DNA of 64,000 bases from Ampelocalamus luodianensis (taxonomy: Eukaryota > Streptophyta > Magnoliopsida > Poales > Poaceae). Shown here in pieces: positions 48,495-60,866 of this stretch. How positions within the stretch are numbered: position 1 is the first letter of the stretch; each line of letters opens with the position of its first letter. Under the pieces are notes generated by a model. It ran no database searches and was not told where the DNA came from. It saw only the letters and a program-made list of their open reading frames with translations. The stretch spans positions 4,655,001-4,719,000 of the forward strand of contig CM070629.1 of NCBI GenBank assembly GCA_036346255.1, in the 5' to 3' direction. Made by a program: the position numbers and the translations under genes.

Positions 48495-50015
48495 ATGATT
48501 GGGTGTGCTATGCCTGGCGCAGCGATGGTGGTGGGCCCCTCCCCCGCAGCCCTCTCTTTCCCTCCCCTTACCCCCAGATATTGCCCCGGGTCGCCGTGTG
48601 CCTCACCGCCGTTTGCGCCAGTGGGAGCTAGGGTGTGGTGGCAGACGGTACTGGCACTGCACGGGCCGGGTGGCATGGCGCTGGCGTGGTGCGGTGGGTG
48701 TGTTGTTGTGGGCGAGCCCCGGCGTGGGTGCGAGTCGGTGCGGCGCTTGTCGACGGCGCGGGGCAGGCGTCCCCCACCCAGATCCTTCTTCTCCTTGCCG
48801 GATCTGGTCTCCTCCTTGGTGATTAGCGTCGGAGTTAGTCCCCGCCGGTCTCGGGAACCCCTATGTCTTTTGTTCCTCCCCGGCTCAATCTAGGGCATGG
48901 CGTGCACGTGGCTAGCTGCGCCCGGTCGTAGCTGCGCGTGAAGCAGCCTAGCAAACGGCGCGTCAGCGGCGGTGGCGGCACAAGCAGTGTCGCAGCTGCC
49001 ACGTGTGGGGTTGCGACGGGTGCATGGCTGTTTGGGCCTAGTCGCGGCCACACGTTGTGGTCCCTTTGGTGTCATGTGTCGTGGCGATGTCGGAGCTGTT
49101 GCGTGGCGAGTGCACGACGGACGATGACAATGACACGCAACAGACATCACAGTGGGGTGTTGGGGCGCGTTGGTGATGGCGGCTTCGTTGGGTCGATGGT
49201 CTTGGGCGATCGTCGGCTTAGTTGAGGCATTACTTTCGACGCCTTGGCGATGCTTGTTGCGGTGAAGTCGAAGCTACTGCGTCGTGGGTGCGATTGGCGG
49301 CGACGATGACACATGTCGAATATCGTGGCGGGGCATCGAGCGCGTAGGTGGTGGTGGCTTCGGCCGTCTCGGGCGAGCTCAGGCCCGGACACTAGGTTGG
49401 GCGTCGTCGTTAGCTCAATTGAGGCTTTCTTCAGGCGTCACTTTGTATGCTTCGGCGATGCTTCTTGCGGTAAAGTCGGAGCTGCCTCGTCGTGGGTGTG
49501 CGACGGGCGGTGATGCTGACATGCGACGAGCGTCGTGGTGGTGTGTTGGGGCTTGCAGGTGGCAGCGGCTTTGGCGAATAGGGGCGAGCTTGGCCCCAGT
49601 GCGGTTGGCGCGTTGGGTGATGTGTCTCATGCATTGGCATCGCGGGGCACGGGCGCACGACGGAGTCAGAGCTGATGCGTCGTGGGTGACGGTGGCGACG
49701 ATGACTCGTAACATGACGCATCAGTGGGTGGCACATGTTGGGCGGCATCTTGGTGGTGCAATCGTGGGTTGCCGACGGTTTGAGTGGAGGAGTCGCCCCC
49801 TCTCCCATCTCTAGAGGGAATCTTTGTTGTCGCTTCATAATGTGCTTGCCTTTTGGATGCAGTAAGCGCTTGGTAGGAGTTCTTGTTGAGACTCCTTGCT
49901 CGGTGTTGGCGTCCCACTCTTTTGAGGTCGCCGTTGTTGGTGTCTCCCCTTCGGTGGCTTGTAATTTTCTCTCTTTGAAATGAATGACAGAGTTCCTGCC
50001 CTTGGTTAAAAAAAA
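48495..50015 (+). mobile_element. Putative non-LTR retroelement, GC-rich with degenerate tandem units and poly(A)
   Basis: The block ends GGCTTGTAATTTTCTCTC...AATGAATGACAGAGTTCCTGCC followed by an A run at 50008-50015, a 3' end style I associate with grass LINEs. The body (about 48900-49740) is G/T-rich on plus and contains at least three degenerate units of roughly 225 bp, sharing GATGCTTSTTGCGGT, AAGTCGRAGCT and CGTCGTGGGTG. Open frames exist on both strands but none has a domain. The left end and target duplication are not found. Confidence 0.4.
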
Positions 50016-51906
50016 GCATTGCATGTTTTCTACGATCTCTAGATCAAGCCACTTCACTCTTTCTTCTTCCCCAGTCCCCAATCCTCACCACATCCAAGGC
50101 TCCAACTTCGCATTAGATCCTTTGTCTTGAGTACCTAAAAAATATCACTATAAGGCAGCAAAGTGCCAGCGACGGCGGTGAATTGCAAGATGAAATTGTT
50201 GAGAGGTTATGGTTGTGGCAAGACAGAGGGCAGACAACATCTTTGGGAAGAGACGACATGCACTCTTGTCTTGTCGGTGAGCGTCCCCCACGATGGTAGG
50301 AAAACGGGTGGCACGACAAGCAGCAAGTAGAAGATGGGTGTTTGGAGGTTGTAGTCCTGGAGCTATGTGATTCTATAGTGTGTGAATCGAAGCCATGTTT
50401 TGATGTCATGTCTTCGTACTTGATAATCCAATGCTGTAAAGAAAAACAAAAGTCTGGAACTACTCAGTTATCTTGATCGATGATATATTACAAAAAGTAA
50501 ATGCCCAATTTGCCCAAAATCTCTCTTCTATAACCAAATGCTCATGTGAAAATCTAAGAGTAATTTTAACTATATCGAGCATCTATTCAACGTAAATTGG
50601 TGGAATGGTCTCGGTGGTTCACGGAATTATTTAGTTCAGAGCTTTGTCGTTCTGTGGTGTTACTAGACAAGGAAGAATAAAGGGATTTGGGGTAGAGAAG
50701 GAGCGGCCTGTTGTTCGCCGGTGATAGGAAGAAGAAAGGGGTTTGGGGACAGGGAAGAATAACGTGGCTTGATCTAGACCATTAAAAAGAAGTAACAGTT
50801 GAAATCCACTCGGTGGAGTTGAGGGGAACCCCAGAGGATCTGCACCCAATAAACTTAGAGGCATGCCTAGTGTTGAGCTATCTAAATTGGCAATATGATC
50901 TGCAGAATGAACTTGTGAGTTGTGACAGGATCCACCTTGTAAACTGTTTTGCACAAAAGCTTTTCCCGTCCTACAGGGAAACTAGGCAGGCGATAATATA
51001 TGCCGTGTCCACTTGTAAACATGCCCGAGCCTTTGACTCCTCGGTGCGTGCCTCCCACCGACCCATACCACGGTCACTGACTCACTGCTACGAAATCTTT
51101 GACTCCGCGCGCACCAGACGATGCGGTAAGATCCGCTCATGCTTTCTCCACAGTAAAAGCGACCCCAAGTTCGTAACCCAAGCCACACGTCCAGGAACCC
51201 GCCCCGCCTGCAAAGTGCAGATCGCGCGCGCGCGCGCGGCGTAGCACGACACATCGCGTCGCGCGCGTTGGACTTTGGATGGCTTCCACGACAGCGGCAG
51301 GTCAAAAAGCGCGCACCTTTCTACCTTCCGGGACCGAGAGTCCAACGGCCGGTCGTCTCGTCGATACGGGTATATCTTCTCGGTGGTGGCCGCCGCGCGC
51401 GCGCGCGCGCGTCCGAATCGTGGCCCGGCCGAGACACAGATGCAGGTTTCCTTGCCGGGGTCCCGCGCGCTGCTTTCCTGCGCGCGGCCGGCACTCGAGT
51501 GCCTAACCGGCCGGGAGCTTGCAGGAGTAGCACGTTGGGTGGTAGAAGCTTGTTTTAGTTGCGTACGTTCACGGCCAACCTTTTTTTTTTTTTTTGGAAA
51601 GATTTCCACGGTCAAGTATGTCGTTGGGGTTGTGCCGTCGTGGCTGCAGGAGAGGTGAGATTTTCTATGACCACGACGTCGGCCGTGCTGCGTGCCGCGA
51701 TGCTGCTGCTTTTGACCGTCGGTCTGCCTGCGTTTGGTCCTGACTCGCCATGCAATAGTCGACTCGTGATTGCCTAGTGAGTGCCCCCAGTACCACGAAA
51801 CGTGCAGCGTTGCAGTGTGAGAAACAGACACCGGTGCGGTATGGATTAGGATTGTCATAGTCACATCAACTATTTGTTCAGCCGGCCGCGAAGCCTACCA
51901 GTGTCC
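50016..51906. other. Intergenic segment, nothing firmly recognised
   Basis: Contains GC-alternating runs (CGCGCGCG near 51226 and 51396) and a T run near 51583. Long open frames at 51088-51864 (minus) and others lie in GC-rich sequence with no known domain. Confidence 0.4.
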
Positions 51907-51908
51907 TA

Positions 51909-52138
51909 CTCCCTCCGTTTGCATCTACTTGTCACCGTTGACTGATCTACGTAAAATATCTAATTATGTAACATAAAAGTGGTGTTATTAGATTTGTAAG
52001 CAAAAATACTCTACTAATATTCTACATTTAGAACTATTTGCTTTTGTGTTACTTTTTATAGCTTCTGTGTTACTTAAAAAGTAACGTCATAGCTCGACCA
52101 GTCAAGGTCAACAGTAACAAGTAAACGTAAACGGAGAG
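51909..52138. mobile_element. Stowaway MITE (Tc1/Mariner)
   Basis: Ends CTCCCTCCGTTT and AAACGGAGAG (right, plus strand) form the classic Stowaway inverted repeat, flanked by TA on both sides (51907-51908, 52139-52140). The interior inverted segments CACCGTTGAC and GTCAACAGT continue the repeat. 230 bp. Confidence 0.9.
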
Positions 52139-52140
52139 TA

Positions 52141-52843
52141 AAAAAATAGTCACATCAACTGCGTTAGCTAATATAAAAAAAAGAGCTAGCTGTCGCATGG
52201 AGATTGGAACAGTTAAACAGGGGAGGTCTTCACAAGCTATGTTAATCGGGTATGCCTGTGACTCTGAGAATGATGCATTGCTGACTAGTGACTACAGATT
52301 ACATTTTGCGTTCATGTACTCGGGGTCTAATGTTTAGTACGTAGGACACATGCATGAATCATGATTGCCTCCTAGAAGCAAGCCAGACGCTGAGATTTTG
52401 GTAAGCCGCAGTCAGCAGAAGTAAAGAAGGGAGTGGAACACGGCTGTACTAGCAAGTGCCAGGGTACTGCTGGAGTTGGACAAGAGCGCGTGCAGGCAGG
52501 CGCTGCTGTTCCCGAAGAGCGAAAAAGGTTCACGTGCCGGTGCCCGTGAAGGATGTGGCCGACGACGCACGGAGGAGAGAACCCGCTCGCCCGTAGCGTG
52601 GGGCCGTGGCGATCGAGCTCCTCGCTCTGCCTCCTCGTCCTGGGCTCGCTCCTCCCGTGTTCCCCTCGTACGCAGCTCAAATGGTCGCCAACTTTTTTAC
52701 TCCTGTCCTCGTGGCGGCCAGCTGGACCTGTCCTAGTACATGTGTGGTGTGCTCTCTGCATTGCCATTTTTTTAGAGGACCGGATGCCCCATGCCATGAG
52801 TCCATGCCTGATGAAGTGATGACTCCATTTCTACTATAAAGGC
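52141..52843. other. Segment upstream of repeat copy A, possible promoter
   Basis: A TATA-like CTATAAAGG at 52834-52842 lies right before the duplicated 0.7-kb segment, suggesting that the segment is, or derives from, the 5' end of a transcribed gene. No supported coding region. Confidence 0.35.
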
Positions 52844-53552
52844 ACCAGTAGTAAATTTTTCTACAGCTACACCAACTCCTCACCCACGCAGTCATGAGTT
52901 CTCCTACATGCACAAAAAAAACTGCACCCACAGAAAACAAACCTTTCAAACTAACGCCCCAGATCAACTCTAGCCTCTCTTTCCTCTTACTCACTCAAAT
53001 CCAACGGTCCAGTTTATTTGGATCAAACCTCATCACTCATCCCGCGCACGACTCTTCCTCTACCCGACTCCTCGACTCCTCCTCCGTCTCTCCCCACCCA
53101 CAATCTCCAGGGCGCCGCCGCCGCCGCCCCGGGCGCCGCCCGCCACCGCCACCCAGGCGCGCGCCGCCGCCGCCGCGCAGCCAGGGCGCCGCCGCCGCCG
53201 CCGCCGACGCCGCCACCTGCGCCGTCGGCGAGTCCCGCCACCAGGCGCGCCGCCACGCGCAGGGGTGGGTTTGAATGGATTAGCGTCTTTGTGATCGGTA
53301 ATCGGTATTAGTCTTGTCACAATTTTCTACGTTCTTAATTCGATTTACGAAAGACACGGATGAGCTTGTGTTATATTTCTCGATACCTTTGAAGGTTGCA
53401 CCGTGGGATCTCACAAGGAAGTTGCCATTTATTTGATACAACTGGTATGACTCTCTTCCTCTGTAACACCCACGCACGCTCGCACAAACACACACACAGT
53501 GATGTTAAGGTGTAGTTCTTTTCTTATTGTAGCTAGATGCTTCCGTTTATGT
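52844..53552 (+). repeat. 0.7-kb duplicated 5'-gene-like segment, copy 1
   Basis: It is nearly identical to 56034-56779, from ACCAGTAGTAAATTTTTC to TTCCGTTTATGT. The left half looks like a 5' leader, the middle is a CGCCGCCG-rich tract of variable length, and the right half is T-rich and intron-like. A frame starting MSSPTCTKK is present in both copies, but its GC-rich C-terminal part differs in frame, so I do not call it a gene. Confidence 0.9.
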
Positions 53553-54593
53553 CAAGATACAAATAAGTAACAGTAGCCTGATCTAAAAAAGAAGTAATAG
53601 TGACCTTTAGAGTTCCATTTCCTTGAGTAAAGTAATGAGTGTGTATTTCGTTGATGATTTCAGAGAAGAAGCTTCGGTACAAAAGGCAGATTAATTTAAG
53701 AATCGGGAAAAAAAAGTATGGCGAAAGAAGATAACTGGCTTCCAGGTACATGTGCAGTGCATGCATTTCTTAGGGAACTTAATATTTGTTAAGAAACACA
53801 TGCTTAGCCTTTTTGAGATTTGGGCTCTAAAAGTCACGTTGTTGATTAAAGTTTGCGGGTTCCTGTCCTCAGGTTTAGTTTCCTTTTTCGTTTGTTGATT
53901 AAAGTTTGCGGCTTTCGTGACGATTGACAGATTCCGCTGTGGAAGCGGTGATGTTGTTCTTGATGTTTCAATCTGACCTGTGCCCTTTCCAGACACACAA
54001 GAGCAGAATTTTTTTAGCGATTTATTATTATTATCGAACTACTTTTAGAAGTTTGATTTAGCCATTCGTCACATGTCGTGAGTCGGTGTTGTCGGGTATT
54101 CTCCAAATCCAATGCGGTGTCTTTGTTCTTACAATTCGAGACTCTGTGGTATCGCCACGGACTAATCTCAATTCTAAAAGAAAAATCTCAATATATTTTT
54201 CAATGCTTCATACTTGAAAATAAGACATGGAAGCGACAAAACATCAACAAGTGATAGACTATTATTTCGAATCCATGGATGATTGGTCGGTATCATGATA
54301 ATCTCGCCATCTGCTCTTGTCTTGCCCAACACAAGTTCTTTGCCTTGTGCTTGTCTCTTCTTGGTTTTGGGTAAGTTAATTAGTCGCCACTTTAGTCTTT
54401 GTCATAGATAGTATGGTCTGAATAATTGTGGTTAAAGTTCGCATTTTATGCGTATGTGCTGTTAGTGGGGGAAATGATAGAAAATGCAATCTTATCTCTT
54501 TACTTCCAACCTTTTTATAATAAAAATTACTCAATAATTTGCTGTGAAGTCCCACATCCCACAACGCCCAGGTTATAAGAGATTTTTTTATCT

Positions 54594-54678
54594 ATGTGAC
54601 TGTGAGGTTAATTAGCAGCGATTACTGTAATAGAGATTTTTTATCTATGTGACTGTGAGGTTAATTAGCAGCGATTAC
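54594..54678. repeat. Tandem 53-bp duplication
   Basis: A 32-base core ATGTGACTGTGAGG...GCGATTAC occurs at 54594-54625 and 54647-54678 in tandem. The same 32 bases occur inverted at 61145-61176. Confidence 0.9.
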
Positions 54679-55136
54679 TACTTTTTGCTAAAGAATTTAA
54701 TTACTATTTCAGTGTTTGCATTTTCATCTGAGATGCTATTGAATGTACTAAGCAATACGTAGTGTATAGGAGCTCAAACTCATTGGTCAGAAGTCATAAT
54801 TCAAGGTTTCTAGAGTCTTTTCAGGTTGAAACTTGAAAGGTTGAGCTGTACAGTTACACTCTTTCAGTGAATGGGAGCCAGAAACTGCCATGACATTCAA
54901 ATAAACTTCATTAAAATACCAACTGCTAACAAATGTAGTTGTCTAGGTGTCATGATTAACTTTAATGTGCTGATTGATTTGTGATTGTTTGTTTACATTG
55001 GATAATTTTAATAAATATGTATATATGTATATTATAGTTGTCAAATTGTATTTGGAGGAGTTCCCTTCCTGTTTTGGTTGAACATGCTATTGTTTGAACA
55101 TAGGGTTGTTGTATTGCAGTTTACGTGAGATCTACC

Positions 55137-57935
55137 ATGGGGGAGAGGAGAGAAACCCGCGCTGCATTTAGCGACATATCAAACAGCATCGGTCCGGGTA
55201 TGTTCTTTGACATCGTACCTGGTCAGTTTCTGGAATTATTTTGCGAAATTGTGACACGCATTCTATATCATAGCAACAGGGACATCACCAGCAGATGATG
55301 AGTTCATAAAGAGGGAAGAGAGGAATAGAAAACAACGTGAATACCGGGCACGCAAAAGGGCCGAAGAAAGCGTTGAACAAAGAGAAGAACGGAATACAAA
55401 ACAACGTGAATACCGTGCAAGGAATAAAACATTGACATCATCAACGACGCCTGCTCATGGTAATCCTTATCACTTCCTGTATACTATTCTTTGTTTAAGC
55501 ATCACAAAGAGAAACTCCCTTATTTTTTATATACATATTTTTTTCATCATATGAAGTACATCTGGAATCCGGTTGCACAGATGTTAAAATGACAGATGTC
55601 GTAGGAGGACAATCACCACAACAGATTGTCCTTTCTGCCATTTACCAAGCATCAAGACATGATGGCAAAGAAAATGGTGATCCAAATGAGTCCATTGACT
55701 GGCTACATAGGAATGATGAGTACGTCAGGCAACAACGACCGCCATTGATGTCTTCTTTGCACACCGAGAGTTCAAACGGCGTCGTAATTAATACAGGTCC
55801 AGTACATCTAATCTAACTAAAACATTGTATACATTTCAAAGGGTACAGATTGAATCTAATATTATATCTCTTGTGTACATTGGTGACCAGGTGACTCTTC
55901 AAGCACTTCCAAGCAGCTCAAATTCTGAAACTGGTACGTGAATATGGATGCGCCAAGCAAGGAAAATTTGCTACAGCAGAGGCGAGACTATAAGAAGAAA
56001 AAAGCGATGGAAAACGAGCAGCAAGCGTGCCCTACCAGTAGTAAATTTTTCTACAGCTACACCAACTCCTCACCCACGCAGTCATGAGTTCTCCTACATG
56101 CACCAAAAAAACTGCACCCACAGAAAACAAACCTTTCAAACTAACGCCCCAGATCAACTCTAGCCTCTCTTTCCTCTTACTCACTCAAATCCAACGGTCC
56201 AGTTTATTTGGATCAAACCTCATCACTCATCCCGCGCACGACTCTTCCTCTACCCGACTCCTCGACTCCTCCTCCGTCTCTCCCCTACCCACAATCTCCA
56301 GGGCGCCGCCGCCGCCGCCGCCCCGGGCGCCGCCGCCACCGCCACCAGGCGCCCGCCGCCGCCGCCCGACGCCGCGCCGCCGCCACCAGGCGCGCCGCCG
56401 CCGCGCCGCAGCCAGACGCCACCGCCGCCGCGCCAGACGCCGCCACCTGTGGCGCCGCGCCAGTCCCCGCCACCAGGCGCGCCACCAGCGGGTGGGTTTG
56501 AATGGATTAGCGTCTTTGTGATCGGTAGTCGGTATTAGTCTTGTCACAATTTTCTACGTTCTTAATTCGATTTACGAAAGACTGGATGAGCTTGTGTTAT
56601 ATTTCTCGATACCTTTGAAGGTTGCACTGGTGGGATCTCACAAGGAAGTTGCCATTTATTTGATACAACCGGTATGACTCTCTTCCTCTGTAACACCCAC
56701 GCACGCTCGCACAAACACACACACAGTGATGTTAAGGTGTAGTTCTTTTCTTATTGTAGCTAGATGCTTCCGTTTATGTTTTTTAATAAACATTTTTATG
56801 TTTTTTAATTCCTGCAAAATATTTTATTTCAGGTATAATGCTCCTACTGCCTCCCAAGTTGCTGCTATCTGGACTGATGGAAATGATTCCCAAAGATGTT
56901 TTGATAGGAGTGTTATTGTATACCCTAGAGGACAGAAGATGCGCTATATCAAAGCATATCATGGTTGTTATGACCCATTAGCATATCCTTTATTTCATCC
57001 TAAAGGAGAAACTGGATGGAACCAGTTTATGCCGTACAATGACAGTCCCACAGTTGAGCGATCAGTACCAGAACCTACGGGTATGTCAACACAAACTCAA
57101 TTAAGTATGAGTGTCCTGCATGTAGATGCAATACTATCATATAATATACTGATAATAATGTATTCCCATCTTAATGCAGAGGATGGTGAATCAGACAACG
57201 ACATACAACAAGGTGATCACATAAGTAGAGTTGTAGAAACAGGTCAATCTACATGGTTTGTGACAGCAAGAGAATACTATTGCTTTATGATGCAAGTTAG
57301 AAAGGGTCTTTTTAACATCTTGTTATTTGGAGGAGGCTTTTCCAACAATGGGCGTCGACATGTATATAAAGATCAGTCGATGAGGCTTGACTGTATTCTA
57401 ACCACGAAAACCGAAACTCATAAGGGTGAATGTACCAAGTGAGTACAATATAATCTCTTGTTATATTTCAATTTCAATGCACATGGATAATAGTTATTTG
57501 ACTGATCAAGGAAATATTTTCTTATCTGTGCCATAGGGCTTGACCGATGTAATTTCTGCTGGAGAGACTAGAGCTTCAGAGGTTGGGAAGAGAATTGTGC
57601 TGCCCCGTTCTTTTCCGGGTGGTGACCGCGATATGCATCAGAGATTTCTTAATGCAATGACTATTGTCCAGCGTTTGATAAGCAGTTACTTCATTACAAT
57701 GACTTGCAACCCATATTGGGAGGAGGTCACCAGCAATCTTGAACTCGGACAAAACCCCATGATCAACCTGGCTATCACACAAGATTATACCGAGCCAAAT
57801 TACGCTCCATCAAGGATTTATTGATAAAGAAGAAATATTTTGGTGAGGTTGCAGCATATGTGCATGTGACTGAGTTTCAGAAGAGGGGCTTGCCACATGA
57901 GCACATCCTATTGATTATGAAAAAGGATGTAAGTT
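55137..57935 (+). pseudogene. Helitron N-terminal and Rep (HUH) region, broken
   Basis: A probable start ATGGGGGAGAGG near 55139 is followed by basic repeats (EERNRKQREYRARKR and EERNTKQREYRARN) separated by intron-like gaps, then SIDWLHRNDEYVRQQRPP, a segment conserved in plant Helitrons. The 0.7-kb repeat (56034-56779) interrupts it. The frame resumes with NAPTASQVAAIW and YHGCYDPLAYPLFHPKGE-type sequence. The Helitron_like_N part has FPGGDRDMHQRFLNAMTIVQ and FITMTCNPYWEEV. The nuclease motif appears as GLPHEHILLI (57888-57917), keeping both histidines of the HUH pattern. Downstream to about 58560 the frame decays with many stops. A plant Helitron protein is normally about 1400 residues; this one is cut into many pieces. 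Confidence 0.75.
56034..56779 (+). repeat. 0.7-kb duplicated 5'-gene-like segment, copy 2 (inside the Helitron ORF)
   Basis: It matches 52844-53552, with a longer CGCCGCCG tract. It lies between the N-terminal (AMENEQQACPT) and Rep-proximal (NAPTASQ) parts of the Helitron protein. No target duplication is evident around it. Confidence 0.9.
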
Positions 57936-58563
57936 AACCACCCGGATGCATATGACAAATACATCTCGGAGAGATTCTGACAAGGACAAGTACCTGTGTT
58001 GCATAACTGGTCATTAAGCATATGCTCCATGGACCATGTGGTGTCTTGAATAGGAAGTGTCCGTGTATGATCAATGGAGAGTGTCGCTTTCGCTATCCTC
58101 GACAATTTTGCCTGCGCAACACAACAAGGAAAAGATTCATATCCTTTGTATAGGAGAAGAGATGATGGCGGTGTGTCAAAATAAGAGGTGCCGAGTTGGA
58201 CAACAGTGGGTTGTCCTGCATAATCTGGTCGCTTATGAGATATAATGTCACATCAACGTTGAAGCATGTTCAAGCATCAAAGCCTGTAAGTATTTATTTA
58301 AATATGTGTACAAAGGCCACGATTGTGCATCATTCTCAGTCGTTGATGCTAATGGTGAATCTGGGTAATAAATGAGATTCAATCAAGATAGGGATGCTAG
58401 ATACATCTCACCGCTAGAAGTCAGTACATAGGATTTTCGGTTTCCACCTTTTCGGGGTCGACCCATCTGTTTTGCAACTCCAGTGTCATCTGCCTAACAT
58501 GCAGTCTGTTATTATTGATGAGAATAAAAATTTAGAAGAGATAGTGAACAGTCCGCTTCTTCT

Positions 58564-59183
58564 ATGACTACACCGATGAAATTTTTCAAGCTTAGCCGTG
58601 TTGACAGCTTTTGCAAGGAAATTATTGTACAAAGAGATTCCGAATACTACTGGTGGATCGGTGGCAAAGGGTATGGCAAAAAGAAAGCAAAGAGGACAGA
58701 TTGGCGGATAGTGTATGCGCACTGCTTTGAAGGCGAGAGGTATTTCTTGAGATTGCTTCTAAATCATGTTAGAGGTCCAACCTCATATGATGATTTGAAA
58801 ACCGTATGAGCATCATATGCCCTACTTTTAGAGAATCATGCGAGAATAGAGGACTCATAGAGACTGATAAGACACTTGATGACTGCTTGTGTGAGTCTGC
58901 CACTTTTCAGATGCCATATGCTCTCAGAAGGTTATTTGCTACTATTCTGGTTTTTTGTGAGTCCACCAAAATTCGTGAACTGTGGGAGAAGCATAAAGAA
59001 TCAATGTCTGAGGATTACCTTAGAAACCATTGTAACTCAAAAACAGTAGAACAAATGGTGCTTAGAGATATTAGGGATTTGCTCCACTCCATGGGAAAAG
59101 ATATGAAAAACTACGATCTTCCGGAGCTTAATGATACAGGTAAAAATTTGTCACAAAATTGTCTACTGATCATAGACCAATAA
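58564..59183 (+). pseudogene. Helitron linker region remnant
   Basis: Two overlapping frames encode GERYFLRLLLNHVRGPTSYDDLKTV and the TLDDCLCESATFQMPYALRRLFATILVFC stretch, both characteristic of the part between Rep and helicase in plant Helitron proteins. One frame change near 58806 separates them. Confidence 0.75.
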
Positions 59184-59219
59184 AGGTATACTGATATCTA
59201 ATTTGTTTGTGTCAAACAG

Positions 59220-60692
59220 GTGAATGTGACAATGACATAATGAGGGAGGTCAGAGAAGAACTTTCGGTGGGGGGCGACCAGGAACATTTGGATATAACAG
59301 GGAGTCTTAACAAGGAACAACGTGCTGGATTTGATGAGATTATGCATCATGTCTTGAATAAAAAGCCAAGTGTTCTTTGTTGATGGTCCAGAGGAACAGA
59401 AAGACATTCCTATACAAGGCACTTCTTGCTAGAGTGCGTTCGAGGATTGATAGCCATTGCAACCGCAACCTCTGGTATAGCAGCGTACGATCTCGCTGGA
59501 GGACGCACAAAGACACTCAAGGTTCAAAATTCCAATAAAGATTGCGAGCAATAGCATGTGCAACTTCTCAAAGCAAGGTGGGACTGCAGAGTTACTCCGT
59601 AGGGCATCGTTGCTAATCTGGGATGAGGTTGCTATGACAAATCGTCAAGCGGTTGAGTGTCTTGATAGGTCGCTGCAAGATATTATGAATTGTGAGTTGT
59701 CATTTGGGGGAAAGGTCATGGTATTTGGTGGAGATTTTAGACAAGTTCTTCCGGTGGTAACACGTGGGACTAGAGCACAGATAACAGATGCTACATTGCT
59801 GAGATCTTATTTGTGGGATAGTATCAGAAAGCTACGATTGACACGTAACATGAGGGCTCAATCTGACCCATGGTTCTCAGATTACCTCATTCGAATTGGG
59901 AATGGAACTGAAGAGACAATTGGCGATGATTATGTTCACTTGCCAGAAGATATTGTGATTGGTTATACAGATACAGAGGATTGTGTAAACAAACTAATCC
60001 AAGATGTGTTCCCATCAGTTGAGGACAATGCAAGATCAACAGCTTATATGACCACACGTGCCATTCTTTCTACCAAAAATGAACATGTGGATCAGCTAAA
60101 TGAAAAGATGATTGACAGGTTTCCAGGTGAGGAAAAAGTTTACCATAGCTTTGACTCTGTCGATGATGATTCAACAAACAACTACCCTATAGACTTTCTA
60201 AACTCCATCACTCCAAATGGTCTCCCACCGCATGTCCTCAAAGTAAAAATCAACTGCCCTGTGATCCTTCTCCGCAATCTTGATCCAAACAAGGGATTGT
60301 GTAATGGAACAAGGTTAATGGTTATAGCCTTGCAGGACAACGCAATTGATGCTAAAATTGTTGGTGGGCAGCATGCAGGCAAGAGGGTGTTCCTACCTAG
60401 GATTCCAATGTCTCCGTCAGATGATATTTCACTGCCTTTCAAGATGAGAAGGAAACAATTCCCGATTCGCCTAAGTTTTGCAATGACCATAAACAAAGCG
60501 CAGGGGCAAACGATCCCAAATGTTGGGATCTACCTTCCAGAACCTGTGTTCTCACATGGACAGCTTTATGTCGCTTTGTCAAGGGGAGTTTCAAGGCAAA
60601 CAACCAGAATTTTGTCAAGACCAAACAAGGAACTAGATTCTACAGGGAAGAGCACCAAAAATATTGTATATAAAGATGTGTTGAATTGGTGA
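59220..60692 (+). pseudogene. Helitron PIF1-type helicase, Walker A damaged
   Basis: The region from LNKEQRAGFDEIM to the C-terminus KNIVYKDVLNW follows PIF1/Helitron helicases. Motif II is LLIWDEVAM, motif III FGGDFRQVLPVV, motif V-like MTINKAQGQT, and motif VI YVALSRGVSR. From 59556 the frame is open for 378 codons. The Walker A region near 59383-59410 is broken: the reading shifts frame and the glycine-rich GxGGTGKT loop is not encoded as such, so ATP binding would be lost. Frames upstream of 59556 also carry stops. Helicase activity is needed for Helitron strand displacement, so this copy cannot move itself. Confidence 0.85.
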
Positions 60693-60808
60693 TGAGTAGT
60701 AAGTAATATTTCCAAACATGTACAATGCCTTTAATTCCAACCAAATTGAACTTCTTATTAATATGTCGTTGACCAATCAAGTGTATTATTGAGTTCTTAT
60801 TACTATTT

Positions 60809-60866
60809 GGTGTCCGTGCGTTGCAACGGAGTCTCAAATCTTACTGAAAATCAAGTTGCACGGACA
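60809..60866. other. Inverted repeat/hairpin near the Helitron 3' end
   Basis: GGTGTCCGTGC (60809-60819) pairs with GCACGGACACC (60856-60866). Inside it lies GTTGCAAC, itself palindromic. Confidence 0.6.

Larger units (their letters stand above)
53553..60845 (+). mobile_element. Degenerate Helitron (RepHel type)
   Basis: Plus-strand remnants of the Helitron replication protein run in order: N-terminal basic region (from 55137), Rep/Helitron_like_N region (56835-57930) and PIF1-type helicase (59220-60692). A hairpin-forming CCGTGCGTTGCAACGG at 60814-60829, like those near the 3' ends of grass Helitrons, lies just after the ORF. The exact termini (TC at 5', CTRR at 3') could not be fixed; the left limit is nominal. 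Confidence 0.7.

Noticed and set aside
52894..53274. MSSPTCTKK... frame in the duplicated 0.7-kb segment
   Set aside because: The N-terminal part is shared by both copies, but the GC-rich remainder changes frame between them and gives only Pro/Arg/Ala low complexity, so it looks like a leader, not a protein.
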